Of a stretch of DNA of 51,031 bases, positions 43,237 to 51,031 are shown one piece after another. The notes under the pieces are model-generated. The model had not been told where the DNA came from. It did no database searches and saw only the letters and a list, made by a program, of their open reading frames with translations. Both the position numbers and the translations under genes were made by a program. This DNA is from an uncultured Gammaproteobacteria bacterium (GTDB lineage: Bacteria; Pseudomonadota; Gammaproteobacteria; Arenicellales; Poriferihabitantaceae), in assembly GCA_937992195.1 (NCBI GenBank), contig CALKKV010000071.1, positions 1-51,031 on the forward strand. Reading direction: 5' to 3'. How positions within the stretch are numbered: the first letter of the stretch is position 1; each line of letters starts with the position of its first letter.

Positions 43237-44639
43237 AGGGTCGTTAGCGCTTTCAGGTTGTTGATGAACTCAGCTTCATCCTCGAGGCAGCGTAAATCGA
43301 ACAGCAGTGCATCTTCTGCGATTCGCCCGATTACAGGAATTGGTAACGCACGAAACGCAGCGGCAAGTGTTTTGAGTGCTTTGCCGGGGCGACGTAACTC
43401 TGGTTTGGATAACTTGATCGCAACACTATCCAGTTTGTCGATCGGCATTGCACCACTGCCCACTTGGCTATAGGTATGTTCAACCGTGACTTGAAAATGC
43501 TTACAATGATTTTGCACTAGCGGGGTGAGTCTAAAAGCCAACTGCTCGAGCTCTTCAACACTACGGGTTAACAAACGTAGCGTGGGTAACTCTGTCGTCA
43601 ACCGCGTTGGGTTGATATACAACTGGAGTACCGCATGCAAAGCTGCCAAAGTCATCTTGTCGGGACGCATGGCTCGGGTCATGGGATTGCGCTTAATTCT
43701 CTCGATTAGATCGCTGCGACCGGCAATGACGCCGGCTTGCGGTCCACCCAGAAGTTTATCGCCACTAAAGGTCACAAGATCTGCGCCAGCAGTGATGGCT
43801 TCGCTGACAGTGGGTTCGTGAGGAAGCCCGTAGTCTTCCAGGTTGATCAAGGTGCCGCTGCCTAAGTCCGTAACGAAAGGAATATTATGGGCATGGGCAA
43901 TGCTGGCAAGATTTGACTCGGTGACCTGCTTGGTAAAACCCTGGATTTCAAAATTGCTGGTGTGGACTTTCATCAGCAACGCTGTTTTTACGCTGATTGC
44001 ATCTTCGAAGTCTGCACTGTGCGTACGATTAGTAGTGCCAACCTCAATCAACTTGCATCCCGCCCGCGACATAATGTCGGGCATGCGAAATGCGCCGCCA
44101 ATCTCAACCAGCTCACCTCGGGATACCGGTACTTCCTTGCGCAGTGCCAGGCTGTTCAGTGTTAGTAATACTGCCGCTGCGTTGTTATTGATCACGAGCG
44201 CACTCTCGGCACCGGTCAATTGACATAACAACGCTTCCGGGTGCTTGTGACGATCGCCACGATTGCCCGTGTGTAGATCAAATTCGAGGTTGCTTGCGTT
44301 TCGAGCGACCTCGGTTATGGCCTCGATTGCGGATTCAGGTAGGGTGGCTCGTCCGAGATTCGTATGAAGTACTGTTCCCGTTAAATTCATAACCCGTCGC
44401 AACGATGGTCTCACAGCCATTAAGACATCTTCACAAATCCTGTCAATAAGCGTTTTCGATTCGATTGATTGTCCAGACAAGATTTGGTCGCGCGTTAATT
44501 GCAAAACATTGCGCACACTTCGGGTAACGTGAGGTGTCCCGTAATCGCTGACTAACGCGGCGACATCGGGATCGTGCAAAAGGCGATCAACCGATGGTAA
44601 TTGATGAGGGGTTTCAATAGCAGACATGTCGAATCGCAC
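43233..44639 (-). CDS. selA: L-seryl-tRNA(Sec) selenium transferase
   Basis: This is a 468-residue PLP enzyme that turns Ser-tRNA(Sec) into Sec-tRNA(Sec) using selenophosphate. Typical marks are LTGTVLHTNLGRATLP, NNNAAAVLL, FVTDLGSGTLIN and the PLP-lysine motif FSGDKLLGGPQAGVI. The length matches the family. The stop overlaps the selB start by 4 bases. The selenophosphate synthetase gene (selD) is not in the window. It lies 87 bases after the selenoprotein gene and is probably co-transcribed with it. Confidence 0.96.
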   Translation of the reverse strand: MRFDMSAIETPHQLPSVDRLLHDPDVAALVSDYGTPHVTRSVRNVLQLTRDQILSGQSIESKTLIDRICEDVLMAVRPSLRRVMNLTGTVLHTNLGRATLPESAIEAITEVARNASNLEFDLHTGNRGDRHKHPEALLCQLTGAESALVINNNAAAVLLTLNSLALRKEVPVSRGELVEIGGAFRMPDIMSRAGCKLIEVGTTNRTHSADFEDAISVKTALLMKVHTSNFEIQGFTKQVTESNLASIAHAHNIPFVTDLGSGTLINLEDYGLPHEPTVSEAITAGADLVTFSGDKLLGGPQAGVIAGRSDLIERIKRNPMTRAMRPDKMTLAALHAVLQLYINPTRLTTELPTLRLLTRSVEELEQLAFRLTPLVQNHCKHFQVTVEHTYSQVGSGAMPIDKLDSVAIKLSKPELRRPGKALKTLAAAFRALPIPVIGRIAEDALLFDLRCLEDEAEFINNLKALTTL

Positions 44640-44726
44640 GGACCGAATCGACTGAACATACTTGTTTGTCTATCGATTTACAAGTTGAACAACAGCGGTT
44701 TGCAGAAATGTCTTTTCCGAAATCGT

Positions 44727-45899
44727 CTACGTGTATTCGTAAGTACGTTCCGGAGGAACCAAAGAGCCTGATATAAGCCGCAGATTCTCATTATCACCGA
44801 TACGCGCAGCCTCCTGGAAATCAAGAATCATCTTGCCCGCAAGCGTTTGTTTCCAGAACCATTCATTCAGTTGGTGAGAGGATGGCTGACCACCATTGGC
44901 GAATGCCGACTCAAAATAGATCAGCTTGATATCGTCAATCGCAAAACGCGCGCGGGATACAAGGGCCATGCCTTTTGGATTTGGCATTGGATCTGAAGAA
45001 AAATAGCGATCGATAAATTCAACCACTGTTTCTGGAGGTAGTCCGCTGACCCCAACTGTCGTTTTGCCAATACGGGTCTGCGCTTTATGCCAACTTGGTA
45101 GTATTGATTTTGCTTCAGCGATAACCGATTCGTTACTGAGTAAGGCAGGAAAAATCCAGTTACTGTCGTGTAGATTACCAGCTTCCTCTGTGAAATCCTG
45201 CAATACCGGTTCGGTGCCAGGAGCGTCCAGTAGCGACAACGCCGCTTTCAGCACGCGCTGCTGAAGCCCAATATTATTCGGTGTTGCAAACGGACGCCCC
45301 ATCTCGAAGGGCACCCAAAGCGCTCTTGGCGGAGATATCTTGACGACATGTTCGCGCACCAAGGCAACGACGACAGTCGACAGACCTTCATCTTCCAGAT
45401 AATGGGCCAGCCCGCTCACGGCGCGCGTGCAATTGGGTCAGACCGGTGCGAGAACTACAGTATTGACGCCCAATGACAACATTTCCTTGCCCACTTCGCG
45501 TGCCTTGTCTTCGAGTTGATCGGGGTGGGTTGCTCCCATAAACGCATAGTGTGTATTCGCTGCTTTACCTATACTGCCTTCGGCTTCCAATTCATTCAAT
45601 CGATCCCTTGGCAGCATGACATTGATGTCCTGCTGGAATCCGGAACGGTCAAAATTAATAGAAACGTGACTACACAGGATGTCGCTGTCTTCCACATCTG
45701 CCCCAATGGCACGATAGCCTACATCATTGGAAAGCATTGGGCGTTGTCCGCGAACAATCAAACCAGCAGAAGAAACAATTGCCACATGTCGCAGCGCCGG
45801 TGCGACTGCTTTGGTAAACGGTTTGTGCGCATAGGGAGTGCATTCCAACCCAGCCATATAGCTGCGCTCTGGTTCGGGAATGTCGGCAAGTCGTACCAT
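44727..45899 (-). CDS. GrdB/PrdB-family selenoprotein with in-frame UGA (Sec154)
   Basis: This is a 390-residue protein read through one UGA codon (45438-45440). The upstream 153 codons end NTVVLAPV, then TGA, then PNCTRAVSGLAHYLEDEG in the same frame, giving the motif UPNC (Sec154, Cys157), the UxxC redox motif of the glycine/betaine/sarcosine/D-proline reductase selenoprotein B family. Both halves align to one family pattern: VSSAGLIVRGQRPMLSNDVGYRAI and DINVMLPRDRL in the first half, ALWVPFEMGRPFATPNN in the second. GC-rich bases after the UGA can form a SECIS-like hairpin. selA, selB and selC lie directly downstream. Standard gene calling would give two truncated ORFs. In an aerobe the reaction is unknown; classic GrdB works in anaerobic amino-acid reduction. 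Confidence 0.92.
45405..45440 (-). promoter_or_regulatory. Sec UGA codon and candidate bacterial SECIS
   Basis: The UGA is 45438-45440. A small hairpin GCC (45420-45422), loop GUGAGCG, GGC (45410-45412) begins 15 bases after the UGA; its apical loop starts with GU after 18 bases, within the usual bacterial range of 16-37. An alternative stem CACG/CGUG (45426-45429 with 45417-45420) is also possible. The stem by itself is short, so the exact fold is uncertain. Confidence 0.5.
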
Positions 45900-46267
45900 G
45901 TTAGAAACTCATGCCCGGACAGGTGATGGTTTTGATTATCGTAAACAACAGGTTATACAAATACATGGAGAAATACTAACGGATCGAAATCAACTGAGCA
46001 AATAGTCGGTATCGGTGGCGATGACAGATTTGTCTCCGCCTTGTCCGTTTGCTGTTAATAGAATCGTACTCATAGGTAATTTTAAAAATGCCGCATGTAT
46101 CACATGGTTTCAAAAGAGCGAAAGAGGAATATAGGTAAGCGATTCCTAGTATTTTACCCGGAGTTTAATTGTCCGAGACGATTTTACACTATCACAGTAA
46201 ACTAGATTTATGGACGCGGAGATAATCTCAAAATTAATCGGTAGATTAAAAAGCGGTTTGTCGATTT
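45900..46267. other. Spacer upstream of the selenoprotein gene
   Basis: These 368 bases hold no recognised gene. They should contain the promoter of the Sec operon (minus strand) but I saw no strong -35/-10 pair. An imperfect hairpin with arms GGCGATGACAG and a GTCTCCGCC-type partner lies near 46017-46040. The ribosome site before ATG 45899 is weak (GAGTTTCT). Confidence 0.4.
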
Positions 46268-47215
46268 TTATAATGTTTTACGAAACCATTCGATGGTCTT
46301 CTCTAGACCCTGCTCAAGTTGTACTTTGGGTGCCCAGTCAAGCTCTTTTTTGGCAAGACCAATATCCGGACAACGCTGAGTCGGATCGTCTTCGGGTAAT
46401 GGCAGACGAATGAGTTCTGATTTGGAAGACGTTAGTTCGATCACAAGTTCGGCAAGTTCTTTTATCGTGAATTCGGTTGGGTTTCCGATATTTACCGGAC
46501 CTACAAAGCTGTCATCGCTTTCCATTGCCGAAATAAAGGCTGTTGTTAAATCCGAAACATAACAAAATGATCTCGTTTGACTTCCGTCTCCGTAGATCGT
46601 GATCGGTTCATTTTTCAATGCCTGAACAATAAAGTTCGAGACTACTCTGCCGTCAGCAGGATGCATCTTGGGTCCGTAAGTGTTGAATATTCGAACAACT
46701 TTGATTTTCAGTTGATATTGACGATAATAATCGAAGAACAAGGTTTCAGCGCATCGCTTTCCTTCGTCGTAACATGCGCGAGGTCCAATAGTATTTACGT
46801 GTCCCCAATACGATTCACTTTGCGGATGCATTTCCGGGTCTCCATACACTTCACTCGTGGAAGCCTGCATAATTTTCGCATTCACTCTTTTGGCTAGACC
46901 CAACATGTTAATTGCACCATGGACGCTGGTCTTAGTAGTTTGGACGGGATCAAATTGATAGTGGATCGGAGATGCAGGGCAGGCGAGGTTATAAATATGG
47001 TCAACTTCAACATAGAGAGGAAACGTGACATCATGGCGCATAAACTCAAACCTAGGGTTGTCTAACAGGTGGGCAATATTGTCTTTTGTTCCGGTAAATA
47101 AATTATCTACACATAGAACATCTTGACCTGCCTCTAGCAAATTCTCACAAAGATGTGATCCTAGAAACCCCGCTCCTCCAGTGATCAGAACTCGTTTACG
47201 TGACTCTCCTCGCAT
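46268..47215 (-). CDS. UDP-glucuronate decarboxylase-like NAD-dependent epimerase
   Basis: This 315-residue extended SDR enzyme has [15 protein letters not shown] (NAD binding), [10 protein letters not shown] and YDEGKR (catalytic Tyr and Lys), [10 protein letters not shown], and [29 protein letters not shown]. The run from DPQ/DPEMHPQ to [11 protein letters not shown] is typical of UDP-xylose synthase (UXS), which makes UDP-xylose for polysaccharides. ATG 47215 was chosen: GGGA lies 7 bases before it; a TTG 15 bases upstream is less likely. It is divergent from the glycosyltransferase gene and belongs with a polysaccharide locus. Confidence 0.88.
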   Translation of the reverse strand: MRGESRKRVLITGGAGFLGSHLCENLLEAGQDVLCVDNLFTGTKDNIAHLLDNPRFEFMRHDVTFPLYVEVDHIYNLACPASPIHYQFDPVQTTKTSVHGAINMLGLAKRVNAKIMQASTSEVYGDPEMHPQSESYWGHVNTIGPRACYDEGKRCAETLFFDYYRQYQLKIKVVRIFNTYGPKMHPADGRVVSNFIVQALKNEPITIYGDGSQTRSFCYVSDLTTAFISAMESDDSFVGPVNIGNPTEFTIKELAELVIELTSSKSELIRLPLPEDDPTQRCPDIGLAKKELDWAPKVQLEQGLEKTIEWFRKTL

Positions 47216-47481
47216 GTCATTTTCCCACAATGTCAGTTTTATAATTGATCTATAGTTAAGGCCGAATTAATTAGTTTCCGCCTTCTTTGGCTGAATAATA
47301 CGTTTCAGCAATATTTGTTTGTACTGTGAATAATACCATTTGTGTCAGTTGCAGATGGATGCTTACTATTTTTAATGGTTTGGTGGAAATTATTGCTCGT
47401 GTCGTGAGAGATAACAAGATTTGTTTGATGATAAAGATGTCAAAAGAGCCAGAAAACGTATTCATTCTGACTTAGGTTATC

Positions 47482-48813
47482 TTGTGTAATTTCGGTAGTA
47501 TTAGCAGGACCAATATCAGGAGCAGATCCATTTTTAAGCTATTCGTAATTCTGTGTGTCTTCAGGTTGGCAGTTGCACTTTTGCTCTGCCGTATATTGGA
47601 AGCGCCATTTGATAATACACTCTATTTGCAATTAGCTAGAAATCTGGCTGATGGGTATGGGTTTGTTGGTGTGCCAAACGGGGATTCAATTTTGTGGAGA
47701 ACTCCAGGCTATCCAGCGGTTCTGTCTCTGGTGATGCTGATTTTTGGAAAAGAAAATTTCTTGGCGATAATTTGTTTTCAATCGTTGATCGACTCGTGTG
47801 TTGGCTTGGTTTTGGTTTGGATTGGAAAAAACCTAGGTTCCGTTTCCGTGGGAGTGTTAGGTGCAGTATTATATGTTCTCTATCCTCTTGGTGCTTACTA
47901 CACTCTTCGTGGACAACCAGAATCTCTGTTTGCCTTAGCATTCGTTGCAGTGGTTGCATGTGTCTGGTTTATTTCGATCCAAAAGTCTCAACCACCTATT
48001 CGACTGTTTGTTGTTTTAGGCTGTTTGGTTGGCTTCGCTACCCTTATAAAAGCTGTTGGGTTACTGCTCCTGCCTGTCTGTGTGTTCATACTTTTGATAT
48101 ACGGCAAGGTTCATGTATTTAAAAAAATAGGTCCAGGCCTTGGTGTGCGACTCGGTTTCTGTATCATCGCTGCACCGTGGACAATACGGAACTATCTTGT
48201 TAGTGGCGACTTTATACCTGTGGCAACAGGTGGCGGATACAGTCTTTGGGTTGGATACAATCGTATAAGTGACGGACGAGAAGAGGGTGAATTGCAGGAG
48301 CCTGTTTTGGCAAAATATATTGCTGCGAGAGAGGCTGTTGCATCTCCTTTTAGAGTAGGTGAAGAAGAGAGATCGGTGCCACCAGGATATATGCGGCCGG
48401 TTCATATTAGCCCCGATTTAGATGCCGCTTTTAAGGATGTGGCAGTGAAAGAAATCATCTCGGATATTCCTGGTGCTTTGATTTTAGTCGTAAAAAAGAT
48501 GGGTCGTTTATGGTTCAGTATTTTTCGAACCACCAATCAATGGGCTCAGATTTATGTTTACTTTCTGCAAGTACCAATACTGTTATTTGCTTTAATAGGC
48601 GTAATGAGTTTGTGGCGAAGGAATGTCAAAACGGCTGGTCTTTGGTTGCCAATCCTCGGATTGACCTTCTTCTATGGGCTAATTGTTTCCACGCTGCGAT
48701 ATAGCATGCCTCTTATGTCAGTCGTATTGCTATTTTCGGCGCAGGGAGTTGTTATTGTGTTTCCAAGCTTATTCGCCCGGATTGGAATCTATCCTGTTGA
48801 AAGTTCGCAATAA
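47482..48813 (+). CDS. Membrane glycosyltransferase (GT39/ArnT-like)
   Basis: This 443-residue integral membrane protein has about 9-11 hydrophobic helices. The N-terminal region LYLQLARNLADGYGFV...WRTPGYPAVLSLVMLIFG is the pattern of polyprenyl-phosphate-sugar-dependent glycosyltransferases (PMT/ArnT/DPM class); the early Asp44 of this class may be the one in EAPFDNTLY. It would transfer a sugar from a lipid carrier to an acceptor in the periplasm. The start is TTG 47482 with a weak AGG; it could be slightly later. It is divergent from the epimerase gene. Confidence 0.75.
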   Translation: MCNFGSISRTNIRSRSIFKLFVILCVFRLAVALLLCRILEAPFDNTLYLQLARNLADGYGFVGVPNGDSILWRTPGYPAVLSLVMLIFGKENFLAIICFQSLIDSCVGLVLVWIGKNLGSVSVGVLGAVLYVLYPLGAYYTLRGQPESLFALAFVAVVACVWFISIQKSQPPIRLFVVLGCLVGFATLIKAVGLLLLPVCVFILLIYGKVHVFKKIGPGLGVRLGFCIIAAPWTIRNYLVSGDFIPVATGGGYSLWVGYNRISDGREEGELQEPVLAKYIAAREAVASPFRVGEEERSVPPGYMRPVHISPDLDAAFKDVAVKEIISDIPGALILVVKKMGRLWFSIFRTTNQWAQIYVYFLQVPILLFALIGVMSLWRRNVKTAGLWLPILGLTFFYGLIVSTLRYSMPLMSVVLLFSAQGVVIVFPSLFARIGIYPVESSQ

Positions 48814-48898
48814 TCGATCAGTTCGACACAGGACCGACGACAACAGAATCCGGTTCTTGCTATTTATCCTTGGAATTGGAAGAAGTCTACAGTTTTCG

Positions 48899-50137
48899 TC
48901 ACTGATTATTACTGATTGAGTTACGGTAATACTGATTTTCGGATACGACTTGCTTCCATACTTCTATCTCACTTTTAAATTTACCTTTTTTGCCGCCAAG
49001 CGGTGTTCCAAAATCAATGCCATATTTTTCTCCTATGGGGGAGTGGTAGAAAGCAGCAGCCTTAAATCGATTTCGGTAGTGAAGGTATTCTTCAAAAATC
49101 TTTTTGTATAGTCCTTCTCTGCCCTGTTTTTTTTGATGGAAGCTGAATTCGGGAATAAACACGGGCTTATCAGTAATTTCTCCCCATGCGAGATAACCAG
49201 CTTCAAATCTGTCGACAAATTCTTGCATGGTTGTGAAATGAACACTTTTTCCTACCCAATCGATATAGTCATCTCCGGGATAATAGTACTTGGGATGGTT
49301 CCACCAATTTCCGGCGTCGTCATCAGGCATCATGTAGTGCGTGGAACCGTACATATACCATTGAACATTAGTTGCGCCTTCTTTGTTAAAAATATCGATA
49401 ACGTGGGAAATGGCATCTCGAACCCTTTCCGGTCCGTCAGGGAAATCTGGGTCACCATACTCGCTAGTAAGATTCTTTACATCTCGATCGTCAAATGAGA
49501 GATTTCCTTTTTCCCCAAAACTCGTCTCACCATAATTATTGAATTCGGGTAAAAAAGTCATCATCAAAGGGCGCCCAAAAGCTTTCACTTGTCTTGCATA
49601 AGATGCGATGAACTTGTCGTAATTGCCTGCAGTGATTGACACAACATTGGGTACTTTATTAAGGTGCTTGGGTTTAATATCCCAATGAGTGAGCGGGATA
49701 GACCAACCTAGTGCTGAAATACTGCCATCATCGAGTAGTCGCTTAACCGTGTCCCCAACAGAGGTATCGAATGCGGCAAGTTCCATTTGATTTTTGGGTT
49801 TTTTTATCCAGCCTTTAAGTTTTTCATCAGGGATCCAGTCAGCCATATAGGCGACAATCGGTGGCTGGTATCCAGTTTTTTCCTTGAAATCCGAAACATC
49901 GGGTTCGGCAAGAATAAATTGACCAATGAAAGCATGGCTTCCGCTATCAGGATCGAGAGGCGCGGTTTGTGAGTATTCAGCTTTTCCTGGGTCGGACTCA
50001 ATTTTTTCGTCTCCGCCGTTGCAAGAGGACATAATAAATCCCAGAGGCAAAAGAAATATCCATGGCAGGCGGTGAGGGCGCTTCGTCTGATTGCACTGTC
50101 GAATATCCAATTTACCTTTCACAGTTATTGAAACCAT
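48899..50137 (-). CDS. Lipoprotein with glycoside hydrolase family 26-like domain
   Basis: This 412-residue protein has a basic N terminus and a lipoprotein-type signal (LPWIFLLPLGFIMSSC). The catalytic barrel resembles GH26 (beta-mannanase type): VAYMADW, LGWSIPLTHWD, RPLMMTFLPEFNNYGE (candidate acid/base Glu), YPGDDYIDWVG and KPVFIPEFSFHQ (candidate nucleophile Glu). It probably trims or processes a beta-linked polysaccharide at the cell surface, suiting the neighbouring polysaccharide genes. Its 3' end faces the glycosyltransferase gene. Confidence 0.75.
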   Translation of the reverse strand: MVSITVKGKLDIRQCNQTKRPHRLPWIFLLPLGFIMSSCNGGDEKIESDPGKAEYSQTAPLDPDSGSHAFIGQFILAEPDVSDFKEKTGYQPPIVAYMADWIPDEKLKGWIKKPKNQMELAAFDTSVGDTVKRLLDDGSISALGWSIPLTHWDIKPKHLNKVPNVVSITAGNYDKFIASYARQVKAFGRPLMMTFLPEFNNYGETSFGEKGNLSFDDRDVKNLTSEYGDPDFPDGPERVRDAISHVIDIFNKEGATNVQWYMYGSTHYMMPDDDAGNWWNHPKYYYPGDDYIDWVGKSVHFTTMQEFVDRFEAGYLAWGEITDKPVFIPEFSFHQKKQGREGLYKKIFEEYLHYRNRFKAAAFYHSPIGEKYGIDFGTPLGGKKGKFKSEIEVWKQVVSENQYYRNSISNNQ

Positions 50138-50360
50138 ATTTTGAGCGTACGTTCAGTGATTCAAAGAATAATGTTAACATGTGTTACTAATAAAGAGGTG
50201 AATTGAGGGCGCGGGCTCCGATTCAAAAAATTTCAATTTGTGCGAGTTTCTGTTTTTTTATGCTCTCTCTTTTTGAATAATCTGAGACATATGCATAGCT
50301 GATTTGATATGGCGAAATATGAAATACTGAAATGTCGCGTCTGATGGGAATTGATTAAAT

Positions 50361-50702
50361 ATGCGAATTCTTCTGATTGTTCTGTCATTTTTACTATTTT
50401 TGCTAGCAGGGTGGTTGCAACTTAGTGCTTTAGGCTTGTCCGGCGAATCCGATCAGAGTTCTGAATCGATTGTTAGGAATGCTGCGCTGTCATTAGCTTT
50501 GCCCAATAAAAACAAAACTGAGTTAATACAGTTTAGGACAGAAGCTTTTGAAGATGTATTGGAAAATGAAAATGTTGTTTCCTTCGGCTCAATCAATGTT
50601 TGCATGAATGGCATGAAGCAATGGATTGCCTCGGATGAAATCGATAAGGAGCATAGGAAGTGCAGACAAGTAGAGACCAAGATGCTAATCGGTATCAGTT
50701 AA
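50361..50702 (+). CDS. Small membrane-anchored protein of unknown function
   Basis: This 113-residue protein has a strong N-terminal hydrophobic helix (MRILLIVLSFLLFLLAGWLQL) followed by a soluble, Glu/Lys-rich part with two Cys. It ends 18 bases before the AAA ATPase gene and is probably in the same operon. No known family is recognised. Confidence 0.55.
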   Translation: MRILLIVLSFLLFLLAGWLQLSALGLSGESDQSSESIVRNAALSLALPNKNKTELIQFRTEAFEDVLENENVVSFGSINVCMNGMKQWIASDEIDKEHRKCRQVETKMLIGIS

Positions 50703-50720
50703 AAAATAAAATTGTATTCA

Positions 50721-51031
50721 ATGTATCAAGAGTATTTTAAACTGGATGGTCTGCCGTTCGAAAACGTACCAGACCCACGTTGTTTTTTTGATGAAGGAGA
50801 GCATTCTGTTGTGCTGAAGCGAATTTCTTCTTCGATTGAATCAGGCAAGGGTCTGATTGTTGTTACGGGCCCTATCGGGTCAGGGAAGACAACACTTAGT
50901 CATATGGTAATTGCTGTTCAACCCGAGACGACCAAGCTAATTTGGGTGGCAGAACCACCAGATAAAAGTCTGGATTTATTCCAGTATCTGGCTTCGGAGT
51001 TGGGAGTAGAGGAAATTTCTGACAATAAAAC
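50721..51031 (+). CDS. ExeA/XrtA-type AAA ATPase, N-terminal part
   Basis: The gene runs off the right edge; 103 codons are visible. The N terminus MYQEYFKLDGLPFENVPDPRCFF and the motif VVTGPIGSGKTTLSHM (Walker A) are typical of ATPases of the GspA/ExeA type that accompany exopolysaccharide (XrtA/PEP-CTERM or Wzx-type) loci, where the first lines read like YxxFgLkexPFxxtPDPrffF. Context with polysaccharide genes supports this. The C-terminal half with Walker B and a possible peptidoglycan-binding domain is outside the window. Confidence 0.8.
   Translation, partial: MYQEYFKLDGLPFENVPDPRCFFDEGEHSVVLKRISSSIESGKGLIVVTGPIGSGKTTLSHMVIAVQPETTKLIWVAEPPDKSLDLFQYLASELGVEEISDNK

Noticed and set aside
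45438..45440. The TGA as an ordinary stop or a nonsense mutation giving a pseudogene
   Set aside because: The frame continues with conserved-looking sequence, the TGA falls exactly at the redox position of a UxxC motif, and selA, selB and selC are adjacent. A random mutation there would be a large coincidence.
1..51031. CRISPR array or prophage
   Set aside because: No regularly spaced repeats with unique spacers and no phage structural genes were seen; the only mobile gene is the IS110-type transposase.

Overview
The window looks like a chromosomal stretch of a marine, aerobic, Gram-negative proteobacterium, most likely a gammaproteobacterium. The evidence is moderate base composition with dense operons, several uptake systems for osmolytes and organic acids, a methanethiol oxidase, and a complete selenocysteine (Sec) decoding set apart from selD. 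I cannot place it more finely from sequence reading alone.

Layout. 1-3.7 kb: the tail of an unidentified gene, a repeat-rich spacer, a secreted beta-helix protein and an IS110-family transposase with a structured 3' flank. 3.7-12.6 kb: an osmolyte catabolism region on the minus strand (betaine-type ABC transporter, then a GcvT/DmdA-like folate-dependent methyltransferase), with a divergent GMC (choline-dehydrogenase-like) oxidoreductase and a CitE/malyl-CoA-lyase-like enzyme on the plus strand. 12.9-14.3 kb: a small secreted protein and a SAM methyltransferase. 14.3-14.9 kb: a decayed spacer. 14.95-19.2 kb: a complete ugpBAEC-type ABC importer. 19.2-20.9 kb: a minus-strand operon of ferritin-like protein, cytochrome c and ECF sigma factor. 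22.5-29.1 kb: a DctB/DctD two-component system followed by a DctPQM TRAP transporter, with a textbook sigma-54 promoter and two upstream palindromes. 29.2-32.4 kb: an ankyrin/TPR protein and a lipoprotein. 33-36.5 kb: a PPOX-type flavoprotein, a divergent VOC/CMD gene pair with twin palindromic operators, a ChrR-like cupin and a TetR regulator.

36.7-45.9 kb is the most interesting block. An IclR regulator diverges from a methanethiol oxidase (MtoX/SBP56) gene, which is followed by a 2Fe-2S ferredoxin, a CoA-binding protein, a rhodanese and a persulfide-dioxygenase-type metallo-hydrolase. This looks like a pathway that oxidises methanethiol and deals with the sulfide or persulfide released. 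Facing it on the minus strand is a Sec operon: a GrdB/PrdB-family selenoprotein with an in-frame UGA in a UxxC motif, then selA, selB and selC (tRNA-Sec). selA and selB overlap by ATGA, and selC begins on the base after the selB stop codon. A conventional gene caller would split the selenoprotein into two ORFs.

46.2-51 kb: an exopolysaccharide-type region with a UDP-glucuronate decarboxylase-like epimerase, a membrane glycosyltransferase, a GH26-like lipoprotein, a small membrane protein and the start of an ExeA/XrtA-type AAA ATPase that runs off the window.
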